Shown: positions 8,786 to 17,535 of the stretch, piece by piece | Numbering within the stretch: position 1 is the stretch's first letter | Layout of the letters: every line of letters begins with the position of its first letter | Origin: G965198795 sp965198795 | Lineage (GTDB): Bacteria; Pseudomonadota; Alphaproteobacteria; Rhodospirillales; Casp-alpha2 | Length of the DNA: 64,000 bases | Direction of reading: 5' to 3' | Assembly (NCBI GenBank): GCA_965198795.1 | Contig: OZ240674.1 | Location: forward strand, 2,604,001 to 2,668,000 | Position numbers and translations under genes: made by a program | Notes under the pieces: model-generated | The model's database searches: none | The model's input: the letters and a program-made list of their open reading frames with translations, nothing else | What the model was told of the DNA's origin: nothing

Positions 8786-8885
8786 GTCATTCCCGCGAAG
8801 GCGGGAATCCAGACCAGCCTTCGTCACTCGATCATTGACCGGAACGCGGACCGGCGCGCTGGATTCCCGCCTTCGCGGGGATGAC
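8786..8885. repeat. REP/BIME-like inverted repeat element, copy 1
   Basis: Two 27-base arms (8786-8812 and 8859-8885) are inverted copies with one mismatch, each itself containing the palindrome CCCGCNNNGGCGGG-type core TTCCCGC..GCGGGAA. They flank a 46-base spacer. The spacer and one arm recur, inverted, at 40944-41024, so this is a dispersed element and not a simple terminator. Confidence 0.75.
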
Positions 8886-8919
8886 ACGTTCAGAGCGGGC
8901 GAGGTCCATGAACAGGAGT

Positions 8920-9168
8920 TCAGAACAGCTTCACCAGCGCGGCGATGACGGCAGTCTGTACCAAAAGCGCGCCGAACATCCATTTAAGGATGTCGGCCTT
9001 CTGTTTCGCGATGACGACTTCAAGCCCCGCGACGTCGGCCTTGGTGGCGACGGTGTCGCGCAGGGCCACGTCCAGCGCGTCGGCTTGCGCCCGCGCCTGA
9101 CCCTCGGGCACGCCGCTTCGCGTCAGCGTGTCCACATAAACCAGCTTGTCGAACGTGACCATGCTCAT
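8920..9168 (-). CDS. Small coiled-coil/membrane protein, DUF1640-like
   Basis: This 82-residue protein begins with VTFDKLVYVDTLTRSGVPEG, then has a short coiled-coil region containing ATKADVAGLE, and ends in one transmembrane helix (KWMFGALLVQTAVIAALVKLF). This layout matches the DUF1640/CCDC90-like small proteins common in alphaproteobacteria, whose function is unknown. The protein would be anchored with its coiled coil in the cytoplasm. It follows the REP-like element and shows no operon partner. Confidence 0.7.
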   Translation of the reverse strand: MSMVTFDKLVYVDTLTRSGVPEGQARAQADALDVALRDTVATKADVAGLEVVIAKQKADILKWMFGALLVQTAVIAALVKLF

Positions 9169-9223
9169 GGACGCACTATATCATTTCCCCGCCGGGCGAA
9201 GTCAATGAACGGGGCGCGGCCAG

Positions 9224-10573
9224 TCAGCCTTGCGCGTCTTGCCGTTTTTTCATCAACTCGCGCCACCGCTCTATCGCCGCCGGTTCGTCCCAGGTCAAAC
9301 CATCCGGCAACTTTGGCGGGGGACCGCTCTCCGATTGGACCGCCTCGTCAAGCTGTTCCTGTGTGAGTTCCTTTGCTTCGGAAAGGTCCGCGCCGGTGAG
9401 GTCCGCGTTGGTGAAGATCGCGCGGGTGAGGAACGCGTCGGTGAGGTCCGCACAGGTGAGGTCCGCGCGGGTGAGGGTCGCGCCGGTGAGGGTTGCGTCG
9501 AAGAGGATCGCGTCGGTGAGGTCCGCTTCGGTGAGGTCCGCTTCGGTGAGGGTCGCGTAAGTGAGTTTCGCGCCGGTGAGGTTCGCGCCGGGGAGGCCCG
9601 CGCCGGGGAGTTTCGCGCCGGTGAGGTTCGCATCGGTGAGGGTCGCGCCGCGGAGGTCCGCGCCGGTGAGGGTCGCGCGGGTGAGGTCCGCGCGGGTGAG
9701 GTCCGCGCCGGTGAAGATCGCGCGGGTGAGGGTCGCGCCGGTGAGGGGCGCGTCGGTGAGGGTCGCGCGGTAGAGCTTTGCCTCGGTGAGATTCGCGTTA
9801 GTCAGTCTCGCCTTGGTGAGGTCCGCGCCGATGAGGTCCGCACCGGAGAGGTCCGCGTCGGACAGGGTCGCGCCGGTGAGAACCACCACTCTGGTGAGGG
9901 CCGCACCGCTCAACTTAACGCCCCTAAGGTCCGGCTTGCCATGGTCCTCTTTTATTTGGTCGAGACCGACGATAGCCTGAACCGCTTCCAAAACATCCCG
10001 CCTTGGAATCGGTCGCCCACCATCGCCGTTGTCGATGACGATGGTCGTGTCTTTCGTGGGATGCCGCGCGAAGGCGCAAAGCAACTTGATGATCTGGTCG
10101 AGGTAATCTTTCGGATGATCCAAAGCCAGACGACGCAAAGCGTATATCCCGCCCAGACGAACGGCAAGGGCGTGGCCGCCCAGCATGTCCGCGCTCTTTT
10201 GGTAACGGTCGTTGCGAAGGCCGCGTTCCGACGTCTCGGCCTGCCTGTTCGCCGTCTCGGCCTGTTCGTCCGCGATCCGGCCGCGCCAGACGGCTAGCGC
10301 CGCCGCCCAGAACGCGGCGATCAAAAGGCCGTAATTCCGGATGATTTCATTTACTGGCTGCGCCATCGTTTGATTTTTCGGCTGCGCCTGACCCCCGGAC
10401 ATGATCTCGGCATATCCCAAGCAGACAAGACCCCAGGTCGCCGCGGCCGCTGTGATGAAGACCAGGATGGTTGACCACTTTTCCAACCAGGTCATGATCC
10501 CCCGGACAAGACGCCCGGAGGTTGACGCCACGGCGGTTGACCGCTGTTTCACCCAGGTCTTGATCCTGTTCAT
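9224..10573 (-). CDS. Membrane-anchored pentapeptide-repeat protein
   Basis: The 449-residue protein has two N-terminal hydrophobic helices (about residues 34-56 and 74-94), then a helical segment (EQAETANRQAETSERGLR), then a conserved globular part containing GGIYALRRLALDHP. From about residue 215 to 405 it is an uninterrupted run of A(D/N)LXX pentapeptides, close to 36 units, which predicts a right-handed quadrilateral beta helix. At the DNA level the run is a 15 bp imperfect tandem repeat (about 9380-9930). Similar fusions are widespread and have no assigned role; gyrase mimicry is known only for soluble relatives and should not be assumed. Confidence 0.9.
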   Translation of the reverse strand: MNRIKTWVKQRSTAVASTSGRLVRGIMTWLEKWSTILVFITAAAATWGLVCLGYAEIMSGGQAQPKNQTMAQPVNEIIRNYGLLIAAFWAAALAVWRGRIADEQAETANRQAETSERGLRNDRYQKSADMLGGHALAVRLGGIYALRRLALDHPKDYLDQIIKLLCAFARHPTKDTTIVIDNGDGGRPIPRRDVLEAVQAIVGLDQIKEDHGKPDLRGVKLSGAALTRVVVLTGATLSDADLSGADLIGADLTKARLTNANLTEAKLYRATLTDAPLTGATLTRAIFTGADLTRADLTRATLTGADLRGATLTDANLTGAKLPGAGLPGANLTGAKLTYATLTEADLTEADLTDAILFDATLTGATLTRADLTCADLTDAFLTRAIFTNADLTGADLSEAKELTQEQLDEAVQSESGPPPKLPDGLTWDEPAAIERWRELMKKRQDAQG

Positions 10574-10608
10574 CCGCGCGGCCTTCCTCCCGCCGTCATT
10601 GGCCTTCC

Positions 10609-11238
10609 TTAGTTCGGGAACGGAACCGCCATGCCCTTTTCAACCGCGCCGCGTTCGCCCACCCGTTCGAACCAGCGCATCACGTTCGGGAACGCGTTCA
10701 AGTCAACCCGGTGACGCTCGTGGCGGGAAATCCAGGGATAGGTGGCGATGTCGGCGATGGAATAATTTTCACCGCCAAGGTACGCGGTCTGGGCCAGCCG
10801 CTTGTCGGCGACGCCGTAAAGCCGCCTCGTCTCGTCGTGATAGCGCTTTTGCCCATAGGGCACGACCTCTTTCGGGTTGAACAGGAAATGATGCGCCTGG
10901 CCGATCATCGGGCCGACGCCGCCCATCTGCCACATCAACCATTGCATGACGGCGGCGCGGGCGCGGGGTTCCGCCGGTAATAGATCGCCGCCCGTCTTTT
11001 CAGCCAGATACACCAGTATGGCCCCCGACTCGAACAGGCTCAGCGGCTCGCCGCCGGGGCCGTCGTTATCGACAATGGCGGGAATCCGGTTGTTGGGCGC
11101 GATGGCGAGAAAGTCGGGGGCGAATTGCTCGTCCTGGCCGATATTGATCTCGTGGACGGTGTAGGGCAGCCCCACCTCTTCCAGCATGATGGAAACCTTG
11201 CGGCCGTTGGGCGTGCCCCAGGTGTAGAGATCAATCAT
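10609..11238 (-). CDS. Glutathione S-transferase, Nu-class/YfcG-like
   Basis: This 209-residue cytosolic protein has an N-terminal thioredoxin-like domain with TWGTPNGRKVSIMLEE, characteristic of Nu-class GSTs (YfcG/YghU), and the cis-Pro and glutathione-binding motifs NNRIPAIVD and LFESGAILVYLAEK. The C-terminal helical domain ends in SRHERHRVDLNAFPNVMRWFERV. Enzymes of this class reduce disulfides with glutathione. It is monocistronic, in a run of short unrelated minus-strand genes. Confidence 0.9.
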   Translation of the reverse strand: MIDLYTWGTPNGRKVSIMLEEVGLPYTVHEINIGQDEQFAPDFLAIAPNNRIPAIVDNDGPGGEPLSLFESGAILVYLAEKTGGDLLPAEPRARAAVMQWLMWQMGGVGPMIGQAHHFLFNPKEVVPYGQKRYHDETRRLYGVADKRLAQTAYLGGENYSIADIATYPWISRHERHRVDLNAFPNVMRWFERVGERGAVEKGMAVPFPN

Positions 11239-11313
11239 CGGCGTCCTCCCGCTTGGAACGAAACATCGGTGATGAAGATAACGGCCCCCGCCGGGCTTGA
11301 CCAGACAGCCGGT

Positions 11314-11757
11314 TTATCCCGCGCCGCCATCGCCCGGAAAACCGGAAAACCGCGCCGCGCCGGTCGCCGAACCGTCATTCCCGTCGTCCGTCAGATGCGC
11401 CCATTTGGCCAGAAAGGCGTCGATCTTTTCCGTGACGTCCTTGGCCGCGCCGCCCAATTTATCGGCGCGAACATATATGATCGCCAGGGTCAGGCTGGTC
11501 AAATCACGCTGGGACGCGCGCCGGCGGCATTCGCGGTGCATGCGTTTGAAGTGGTCCTCGGCGCGGGCGTGGCCGTGCTCCAGGTCCAAAAACGTCGCCC
11601 TCGCATAGGCCAGATCCTTGGCCAGGTCCGACGCCACATGATCTTCCACGGGACCATAGTGCCCCTTGTCCAGCGCGCCCAGGACATAGTCCGCATCCCG
11701 GCGGAGACGCCTGGCCTCGCGTTCGGGGCCAAAGAATTTATCCCAGAGCTTTTTCAC
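11314..11757 (-). CDS. Hypothetical helical protein
   Basis: This 147-residue protein is almost entirely helical and highly charged, beginning MKKLWDKFFGPEREARRLRR. It has no signal peptide, membrane segment or motif I recognise. Coding potential is supported by the high-GC third-position pattern in this frame and by the clear fit between neighbouring genes. Function is unknown. Confidence 0.55.
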   Translation of the reverse strand: MKKLWDKFFGPEREARRLRRDADYVLGALDKGHYGPVEDHVASDLAKDLAYARATFLDLEHGHARAEDHFKRMHRECRRRASQRDLTSLTLAIIYVRADKLGGAAKDVTEKIDAFLAKWAHLTDDGNDGSATGAARFSGFPGDGGAG

Positions 11758-11855
11758 GGCCGGACCCTAGTCCGAATGACGCCGGGCACACCAGTCTTTT
11801 GAGATGATCTCAGCCTCACATTTGCGCCGGCGGGGAAGCCTGTTAGAAGAAACGC

Positions 11856-12602
11856 ATGTTCGATACGCAGACAATTCTGCTGGGAGCGGCCGTCTTTACC
11901 CTGGCCGGCCTTGTCAAGGGGCTGATCGGGTTGGGGCTGCCCACCGTTTCGCTGGCGCTGCTTGGCGTCTTTCTTGATTTACGGGCCGCCATCGCCCTGA
12001 TGATCGTGCCCAGCGTCATCACCAACATCTGGCAAGCGGTTGACGGCGGCAAGCTCATACCGCTCACCATCCGTCTGGCCCCAATGTTGTTCGCCGGCGT
12101 GATCACCACTTGGTTCGCGAGCGCGTTCCTGTTGAACGCCATTGATCCGGGGCTCTTGTCGGCGGCGTTCGGCGTGCTGCTGGCGCTCTATTCCGCCTAC
12201 GGCTTATTGACGCCCGATATCCCGCGGCCAGGCAAGTGGGAACCCGTGACGGGCCCCGTCGTCGGGGTCCTCGCCGGCACGGCGACCGGGCTGACCGGTT
12301 CCTTCGTCGTGCCCGGCGTGCCTTATTTGCAGTCGCTGCGGCTCTCGCGGGACGAGTTAGTTCAGGCGATGGGGATCTGCTTCACCGTTGTCCTTGCCGC
12401 CCTGGGCGGCGGACTGGCTCAAACAAACCTGATGACGGTCGATATCGGGCTTTGGTCGCTGGCGGGGCTCGCTCCCGCAAGCGCCGGCATGTGGGCGGGC
12501 CGTAAGATTAGACGGCGGATACCCGAACTCGCCTTCCGGAAGGTGTTCTTCTGCGCCCTCCTTATCCTGGGCGCCTACCTGGCCATTCGCCAATTCGTCT
12601 AA
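11856..12602 (+). CDS. TSUP (TauE/SafE) family membrane exporter
   Basis: This 248-residue protein has seven to eight predicted membrane helices and the duplicated TSUP signature: GLVKGLIGLGLPTVSLALL near the N-terminus and GTATGLTGSFVVPGVPYLQSL near the middle. Family members move sulfite, sulfoacetate, taurine-derived or other small organic anions across the inner membrane. Its stop overlaps by 4 bp, tail to tail, with the stop of the Rieske oxygenase gene on the other strand, so the two are not co-transcribed. Substrate is not deducible. Confidence 0.88.
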   Translation: MFDTQTILLGAAVFTLAGLVKGLIGLGLPTVSLALLGVFLDLRAAIALMIVPSVITNIWQAVDGGKLIPLTIRLAPMLFAGVITTWFASAFLLNAIDPGLLSAAFGVLLALYSAYGLLTPDIPRPGKWEPVTGPVVGVLAGTATGLTGSFVVPGVPYLQSLRLSRDELVQAMGICFTVVLAALGGGLAQTNLMTVDIGLWSLAGLAPASAGMWAGRKIRRRIPELAFRKVFFCALLILGAYLAIRQFV

Positions 12603-13768
12603 AGTCCCGTCAACGCGGCGTCTGCAAGCCGCTCCGCCGCCCAACGGTGAAACGCGTGAGTGGGGCCGTCCATGGCGGGCGCGAAGACGCCGCCGTCAAA
12701 GCCCGAGGCATGACGCCCCTTCTGCATGCCTTCAACCGCAAAGACGTCTTCCAAGAAAACGCCCCGCCAAAGCGCCGCGTTTTCCTGGCGAAGCGCCGCC
12801 CCTTCATCGCCACCCGCGTCCGGCTCGAAATAAAAAATCTCGACCCGCTCGTTCGTTTTCTCCGGTCCTCCCGGCGTCAACAAGATGGCGTAGAAATGAT
12901 CCCGGTGAACGCCGAGAAGCACGTTCGGATAGAGAGCCACGTACTCGGCGCCTGTCCGCCACTTGCCGCTCAGTCCCGGACAATCGGGCAACGCCCGGCC
13001 GCCGCCTGGACCGGGCGAGTAAACCGTTGTTCCCTGGCCGGAAAACCGCCCCGCTTCCTCGATGTGATAGTGGTCCTCGATCTTGGAATACTGGTTGAGC
13101 GACGGATGCACCGATGGCAGGTGATAGGACTCGCAGTAATTCTCGACCGCCAGTTTCCAGTTACAGTCCAGGTCGAGCGAGAACGACGACGCGTCTCCGC
13201 CATGATACAGCGCCGCCGGCATGAATTCACGCCAGCGCCCGGCCAGGGGGCCGATGAAGTCCTCGAACGCTCCGGCGGTTCCGGATAAATTAACGAACAC
13301 CATACCCATCCAGATGGCGGAACGAACCTTGATCAGGCCGGTCTTGGATTTGTCCATGCCGGGGATGTCGTCGTCCCGCGGGCCGTTGGCGCGCGGCGTC
13401 GCCAAAAGTTCGCCCGTCAACGCGTAAGTCCAGCAGTGATAACCGCAGGCCAACACACGCTGTTTATGTCTTTTCCCGGCGACCAGCTCCATGCCCCGGT
13501 GGCGGCAGACATTATGAAAGACGTGAACCGCGCCCCCGCCGTCACGCGTCATCACGAGCGGTTCGCCCGCGAACGTCACCGGCAGGACGTCCCCCGCGTC
13601 CGGAACGTCATGCGCGAATCCAAGGCACGCCCATTCGTTCTTGAACAGGCAATCCTGTTCCAAGGCGTAATGGTCACGGGATGTATAGCACACGTTCGGC
13701 AGACCCCGCGCTTGCTCAATCGGCGCGAGGACGGCCCGGTAGACGTCAATCGGCGCGGTGTCGGGCAC
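12599..13768 (-). CDS. Rieske non-heme iron oxygenase, alpha subunit
   Basis: This 389-residue ring-hydroxylating-type oxygenase has an N-terminal Rieske domain with the C-X-H-X17-C-X2-H ligands Cys88, His90, Cys108 and His111 for the [2Fe-2S] cluster. The catalytic domain contains ENYCESYHLPSVHP, with His216 and His221 as mononuclear iron ligands. The closest architecture is the quaternary-ammonium/carnitine-oxygenase-like branch (CntA/YeaW type), though aromatic substrates are equally possible. No reductase or ferredoxin gene lies beside it, so electrons must come from elsewhere. Confidence 0.9.
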   Translation of the reverse strand: MPDTAPIDVYRAVLAPIEQARGLPNVCYTSRDHYALEQDCLFKNEWACLGFAHDVPDAGDVLPVTFAGEPLVMTRDGGGAVHVFHNVCRHRGMELVAGKRHKQRVLACGYHCWTYALTGELLATPRANGPRDDDIPGMDKSKTGLIKVRSAIWMGMVFVNLSGTAGAFEDFIGPLAGRWREFMPAALYHGGDASSFSLDLDCNWKLAVENYCESYHLPSVHPSLNQYSKIEDHYHIEEAGRFSGQGTTVYSPGPGGGRALPDCPGLSGKWRTGAEYVALYPNVLLGVHRDHFYAILLTPGGPEKTNERVEIFYFEPDAGGDEGAALRQENAALWRGVFLEDVFAVEGMQKGRHASGFDGGVFAPAMDGPTHAFHRWAAERLADAALTGL

Positions 13769-13990
13769 GGCGTCTTCTCGTCCAGGATTTTCACCACCTA
13801 TAGTGTGAATTCGCGCGTGCCGCGAAGCGACGCGCCAGGCGACGCGGATTGCTCTGATTCCGACCTGGAAGACGTCCGGGAGCGCTCGATCAGCTATTAC
13901 GCTCGGCGCGGTTGAGAACGGCGAAACCGGCGCGGAAGATTTGCCGCTTTGGCCATATCTGGCGGGAGGCGCCCCGGGTAATCTTCCGGC

Positions 13991-15670
13991 TCAAGCGCCG
14001 AACTCTCTGAGCACCCGGCCGGGACGGGCGTCCGTCTCAATGACGCCGCCCGCGTCCGCAACCTTGCGACCGTTCACCCACACACCATGCACGCCTTCGG
14101 CCTCCGTGGTCAGGCGCGCGGCGCCTCCGGGCAAGTCAAAGACGCGCCGCTTCGGCCCGCGCCCGACGGTCTTTGGATCAAACAGCAGCAAATCCGCCGC
14201 ATGGCCCTCGCGCACGTAGCCGCGGTTCGGAATGCGGTAGATCGCGGCGGGTTTGCCCGTGAGTTCGTGCACGGCCTCGGGCATAGACATCGCGCCCAAG
14301 TCCCGCGCCCAGCGTCCCAACAGATGCAGCCCGAAACCCGCGTCGCAGAAGAAGGTCAAGTGCGCCCCCGCGTCAGATAACCCCAATGACGCCGCCGGGT
14401 GCCGCAGAATGCGGCCAACAGCGTCTTCATCGGAATTCAACAAGACGGCCGTAAAGACGCTTTCCAAATCTTCTCCGATGGCGAAGTCCAGCATCCAGTC
14501 CAGCGGATCCTTGCCGTCCGCCGCCGCAAGCTTGTCCACGGTTTGGTGTTCGAGGTCCCGGTTCCGGTCCAACGCGGCCCCGGTCAGTTCCAATTTGTCC
14601 CATTCGCCGTTGAACAACCGCACGCCAGCGGGGGCCTTCAGCTCGTCCCGCACCGCTTGGCGGAAATCAGGGCCGGCATAGAGCGCCTTCAGGTCCCCGC
14701 CCTCCAACGCCATGGCGGGCTGCCAGGCGGTCAGCCCCTCAAGCGGGTAGGCGGACTTCAGCGTGAAATCCATGGTCAACGGACAACAACTGACCTGCCC
14801 CCACATTTCGCGTCCGCGGCCCCGCGCCGCTTTAATGTTTTCCAGGTCCGTGAAGGCGCCCGTTGGATTTGTCGGGTTATGCAGCAAGGCCGCGACCATC
14901 ACCGGGCGGCCGGCTTCCGCCGCGACGTTTTCCAGGTAGGGCACGTCCGTCCGGTCGCCCTTGGTCAACATAAAAACGCCCTTGCCCGCCTTGCCCATTG
15001 CTTTGACCAGCGTCAGCAATTCGGCGTCGCCGGCGAGACGCGAGGGCATCGGAACGCCGCCCCAGCCGTTGTGCTGCGGGGCCGTCGACGTCGCGAAACC
15101 AACAGCGCCCGCCGCCATGCCCTCCTCAACAATGCGCGCCATCTCGGCAATCTCGTCATCATTGGCCGCGCGCTTCGTCGCATCCCCGCCCATGACATAT
15201 GTGCGGATGGCGGAATGGCCCAGAAACGCGCCGACGTTCATCACCGCGCCGCGGTCTTCCAGCATGTCCATATAGTCCGGAAAACTCTCAAAACCCCACT
15301 CGACGCCCCGGCGCAGAACGTCCAGGGACATGCCTTCCACCTGGACCAGGTTCTTCATGATCAGGTCCCGGTCGCTCTCCTTACAGGGGGCGATGGTGAA
15401 TCCGCAGTTGCCGATCAGCACGGTGGAAACACCCAGCGCGGGCGACGGCGCGCAGTAAGGATCCCAGGTGATCTGCGCGTCGAAGTGCGTGTGGCAGTCG
15501 ATGACGCCGGGCATCAGGGCGAGGCCGTCCGCGTCAATCATTTCCGCCGCCGTTTCACCCGGCAAATCGCCGACGGCGGCGATCACGCCTTCGGCGACCG
15601 CGACGTCAGCACGGGCCGGTTCGCCGGTCGAGCCGTCATACACAGTGGCGCCCTTGATCAGCAAATCCAT
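13991..15670 (-). CDS. Amidohydrolase, N-acyl-D-amino-acid deacylase family
   Basis: From ATG 15670 the protein has 559 residues (a frame 5 codons longer exists). It opens with the typical amidohydrolase small beta domain MDLLIKGATVYDGSTGEP, then the metal-binding DCHTHFDAQ motif, the family segment VLIGNCGFTIAPC, and near the C-terminus a conserved SDAGAHLTFF block carrying the catalytic Asp. This layout matches D-aminoacylases and related deacylases of the urease-like superfamily. It is followed on the same strand by nothing for 190 bp. The acyl substrate cannot be specified. Confidence 0.88.
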   Translation of the reverse strand: MDLLIKGATVYDGSTGEPARADVAVAEGVIAAVGDLPGETAAEMIDADGLALMPGVIDCHTHFDAQITWDPYCAPSPALGVSTVLIGNCGFTIAPCKESDRDLIMKNLVQVEGMSLDVLRRGVEWGFESFPDYMDMLEDRGAVMNVGAFLGHSAIRTYVMGGDATKRAANDDEIAEMARIVEEGMAAGAVGFATSTAPQHNGWGGVPMPSRLAGDAELLTLVKAMGKAGKGVFMLTKGDRTDVPYLENVAAEAGRPVMVAALLHNPTNPTGAFTDLENIKAARGRGREMWGQVSCCPLTMDFTLKSAYPLEGLTAWQPAMALEGGDLKALYAGPDFRQAVRDELKAPAGVRLFNGEWDKLELTGAALDRNRDLEHQTVDKLAAADGKDPLDWMLDFAIGEDLESVFTAVLLNSDEDAVGRILRHPAASLGLSDAGAHLTFFCDAGFGLHLLGRWARDLGAMSMPEAVHELTGKPAAIYRIPNRGYVREGHAADLLLFDPKTVGRGPKRRVFDLPGGAARLTTEAEGVHGVWVNGRKVADAGGVIETDARPGRVLREFGA

Positions 15671-15687
15671 GGCTTTAAAGCACACAT

Positions 15688-16383
15688 CTAGACCAGGCGG
15701 AGGCGCATTCGCCGGTTGCGCCGCCCCTTGTTCTCAACCTTTGTGACGGAAAAATCGCGAGATTGACCGGTTGACGTTAAATGGGTTCCTCCGCAAGCTT
15801 GGCGGTCAAGCCCTTCAATCTCAATAACGCGAATTCTACCATCGGCTTGAATTGGCGGTGTGACAACTTTACTTCGCAGAACCCCGTCAGCACCCGCTGC
15901 TTCTTCATAATCCATCGAATACGTAATAACCGGAAGATTGTGACGAATTACGTCATTTATTTCCGGTTCGATATCCCTGAGTCTTTGATTGTCCGCTCCC
16001 GGTAAATCGAAATCGATTCTGGCCGTCCCGTCTTCCGCCATCTGGACACCAGTTACAAGCGCTCCGTTAAAAGCGCGAAACACAAGCGCGTTCACGATAT
16101 GCAATCCTGTGTGAAGCTGTTGCATTAAGAAACGGAATGGAGCATCGACTCGTCCTTGTATGGAACCATTGAGTAAAACGGGCGAGTCAACACGATGCCA
16201 CAACGCATCGTCCTCATAATCAAAGCCAGTCATCTTAAAGCGCCCCGTGTTGGTTTCCAAGTAGCCGCGGTCAGGCGACTGCCCTCCGCCACCAAGATAA
16301 AATTGTGTGTAGCTCAACTTTACCGAACCGGGTTTCGCGTCCGCGATTTCAGCCTCGAACTCCGCTTTGAATAGTTTATCCAT
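15688..16383 (-). CDS. Alanyl-tRNA editing protein, AlaX-like
   Basis: This 231-residue trans-editing protein is homologous to the second editing domain of AlaRS. It carries both zinc motifs: HTGLH (HxxxH, about residue 91) and the CGGTH motif in RQACGGTHLTSTGQ (CxxxH, about residue 198). Such proteins hydrolyse Ser- or Gly-tRNAAla. ATG 16383 overlaps the stop of the truncated amino-acid dehydrogenase frame upstream (ATGGATAA arrangement), so the two were once an operon. The codons are more AT-rich than those of the neighbours, suggesting that the pair arrived together by transfer. Confidence 0.87.
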   Translation of the reverse strand: MDKLFKAEFEAEIADAKPGSVKLSYTQFYLGGGGQSPDRGYLETNTGRFKMTGFDYEDDALWHRVDSPVLLNGSIQGRVDAPFRFLMQQLHTGLHIVNALVFRAFNGALVTGVQMAEDGTARIDFDLPGADNQRLRDIEPEINDVIRHNLPVITYSMDYEEAAGADGVLRSKVVTPPIQADGRIRVIEIEGLDRQACGGTHLTSTGQSRDFSVTKVENKGRRNRRMRLRLV

Positions 16384-16657
16384 TTTGCGCCGCTCCCGCC
16401 AACATATGCTCGTCATTTGATCTTGCCGTCGCAAGTTCATCCGCAACCTCCGCCGTTCCTTTTTCCAGCCGGAACGCGGCCTTGAATATCTCTCCAAGCG
16501 TGTTGGGTATTTGCTGGACCTTCTCCGCGCTCACACTGTCGTCGCAGGCCAAATACTCACCGCAAACACGGATCAGTCCTCCAGCGTTAATTGCGTAGTC
16601 CGGCGCGTAAAGAATTCCCCGCGCCCTTAATTCCTGATCATGGCGGGCTTCGGATAA
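16376..16657 (-). pseudogene. Glu/Leu/Phe/Val dehydrogenase, 3' fragment
   Basis: A 93-codon open frame without a start reads RARGILYAPDYAINAGGLI, then EKVQQIPNTLGEIFKAAF, ending with TAA at 16378-16376. This is the conserved C-terminal third of leucine/phenylalanine-type dehydrogenases, including the NAGG segment at the nucleotide-binding domain edge. Upstream, the frame hits a TAA at 16660 at the boundary with the IS1595-family element, so the insertion separated or deleted the 5' two thirds. It overlaps the start of the AlaX gene by 8 bp. Confidence 0.85.
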
Positions 16658-16692
16658 TTACTTTAGGATCTGTCCTATCTAATGGTTTTTGC

Positions 16693-17373
16693 TCAGACGG
16701 TTACCCGCTTGCATAGTACTTTCAAGAGGTTTCCGGTGGGTCTGCAGTTGAAGCGCCGTTCGCGCGCCTTGAGATAGAGATGGAAGCGCTGGCGCGGGAC
16801 GCCGTTAAAGCGCCGGAGATGGCGCTTCGCCTGGTTCCAGAAGTGCCCGATGCCGGTGATGTGGTTCCGATCGTCTGCAAAGGCCCCGGAGTGGTTGACG
16901 CGGACATGATGGAACGCCGGCGCGTCCAGCGCATCGCAGGCGCGGAAGCTTTCGGAATAGACGACGCTGTCGGGCTTGATCCTCTCCCGGATGATCGGAA
17001 AAAGCGTTGCCGGCTGGGCGTTTGGGATAACTGCGGTGTGAACCTCGCCGCCCCGCTTGAGGCGCCCAAACACCGGAACCTCGCCGCGCGCTCCGCGTCC
17101 GCGCTTGCCTTTTCTGACGCCGCCGAAGCGGCTCTCGTCCACTTCCACCCCGATCCCGCCAGCCGGCGGCTCGGACGCCGCTGCGTCAATCCGCCCGGCA
17201 ATGAGCTCTCGCAGCTTGTGGAAGCACAACGCCGCCGTACGCCGGTTCACGCCCGTCAAAGCGGCCGCTGAGCGCGCCGCCCAGCCGCCAACAAAATACT
17301 CGATCAATTCAATCTGGATACTGTCAGGGAGGCGGCTTCCAGGGAGGCGGTTTCGCCGAAGACCGCTAACCAT
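16693..17373 (-). mobile_element. IS1595-family transposase, catalytically damaged
   Basis: The 226-residue frame is near full length for IS1016/ISXO2-like transposases, with the N-terminal HTH (LTGVNRRTAALCFHKLREL) and the VEVDESRFGG block holding the first catalytic Asp79. Two other active-site positions are altered. VYSES (residues 138-142) has Glu141 where the family has Asp in VYTD. GIGHFWNQAKRH (174 onward) has Gly176 where the family has Glu in GIENFW. The frame is intact but the enzyme is expected to be dead. Element ends probably lie near 16660 and 17400; I could not define inverted repeats or a target duplication. Confidence 0.88.
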
Positions 17374-17535
17374 ATGACCCGCATAGCCTTTCTCAGCTAG
17401 TTACGCCAGGCCCATATATTTTATTCATCGAAATCATCACTGACGTGATTCGGCACGGCGTCCGGGACAAGTATTTGGTCGAACATGCGATTGGAGCATT
17501 ACCGCAAGGAGCGTTTAAAATACGCCCGATCCTAA

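Noticed and set aside
9370..9930. Regular short repeats suggestive of a CRISPR array
   Set aside because: The period is 15 bp without spacers, and the repeats translate in frame as pentapeptide units of a protein.
14399..15691. A plus-strand open frame of 430 codons opposite the amidohydrolase gene
   Set aside because: The minus-strand frame has full-length homology features; the plus-strand frame has none.
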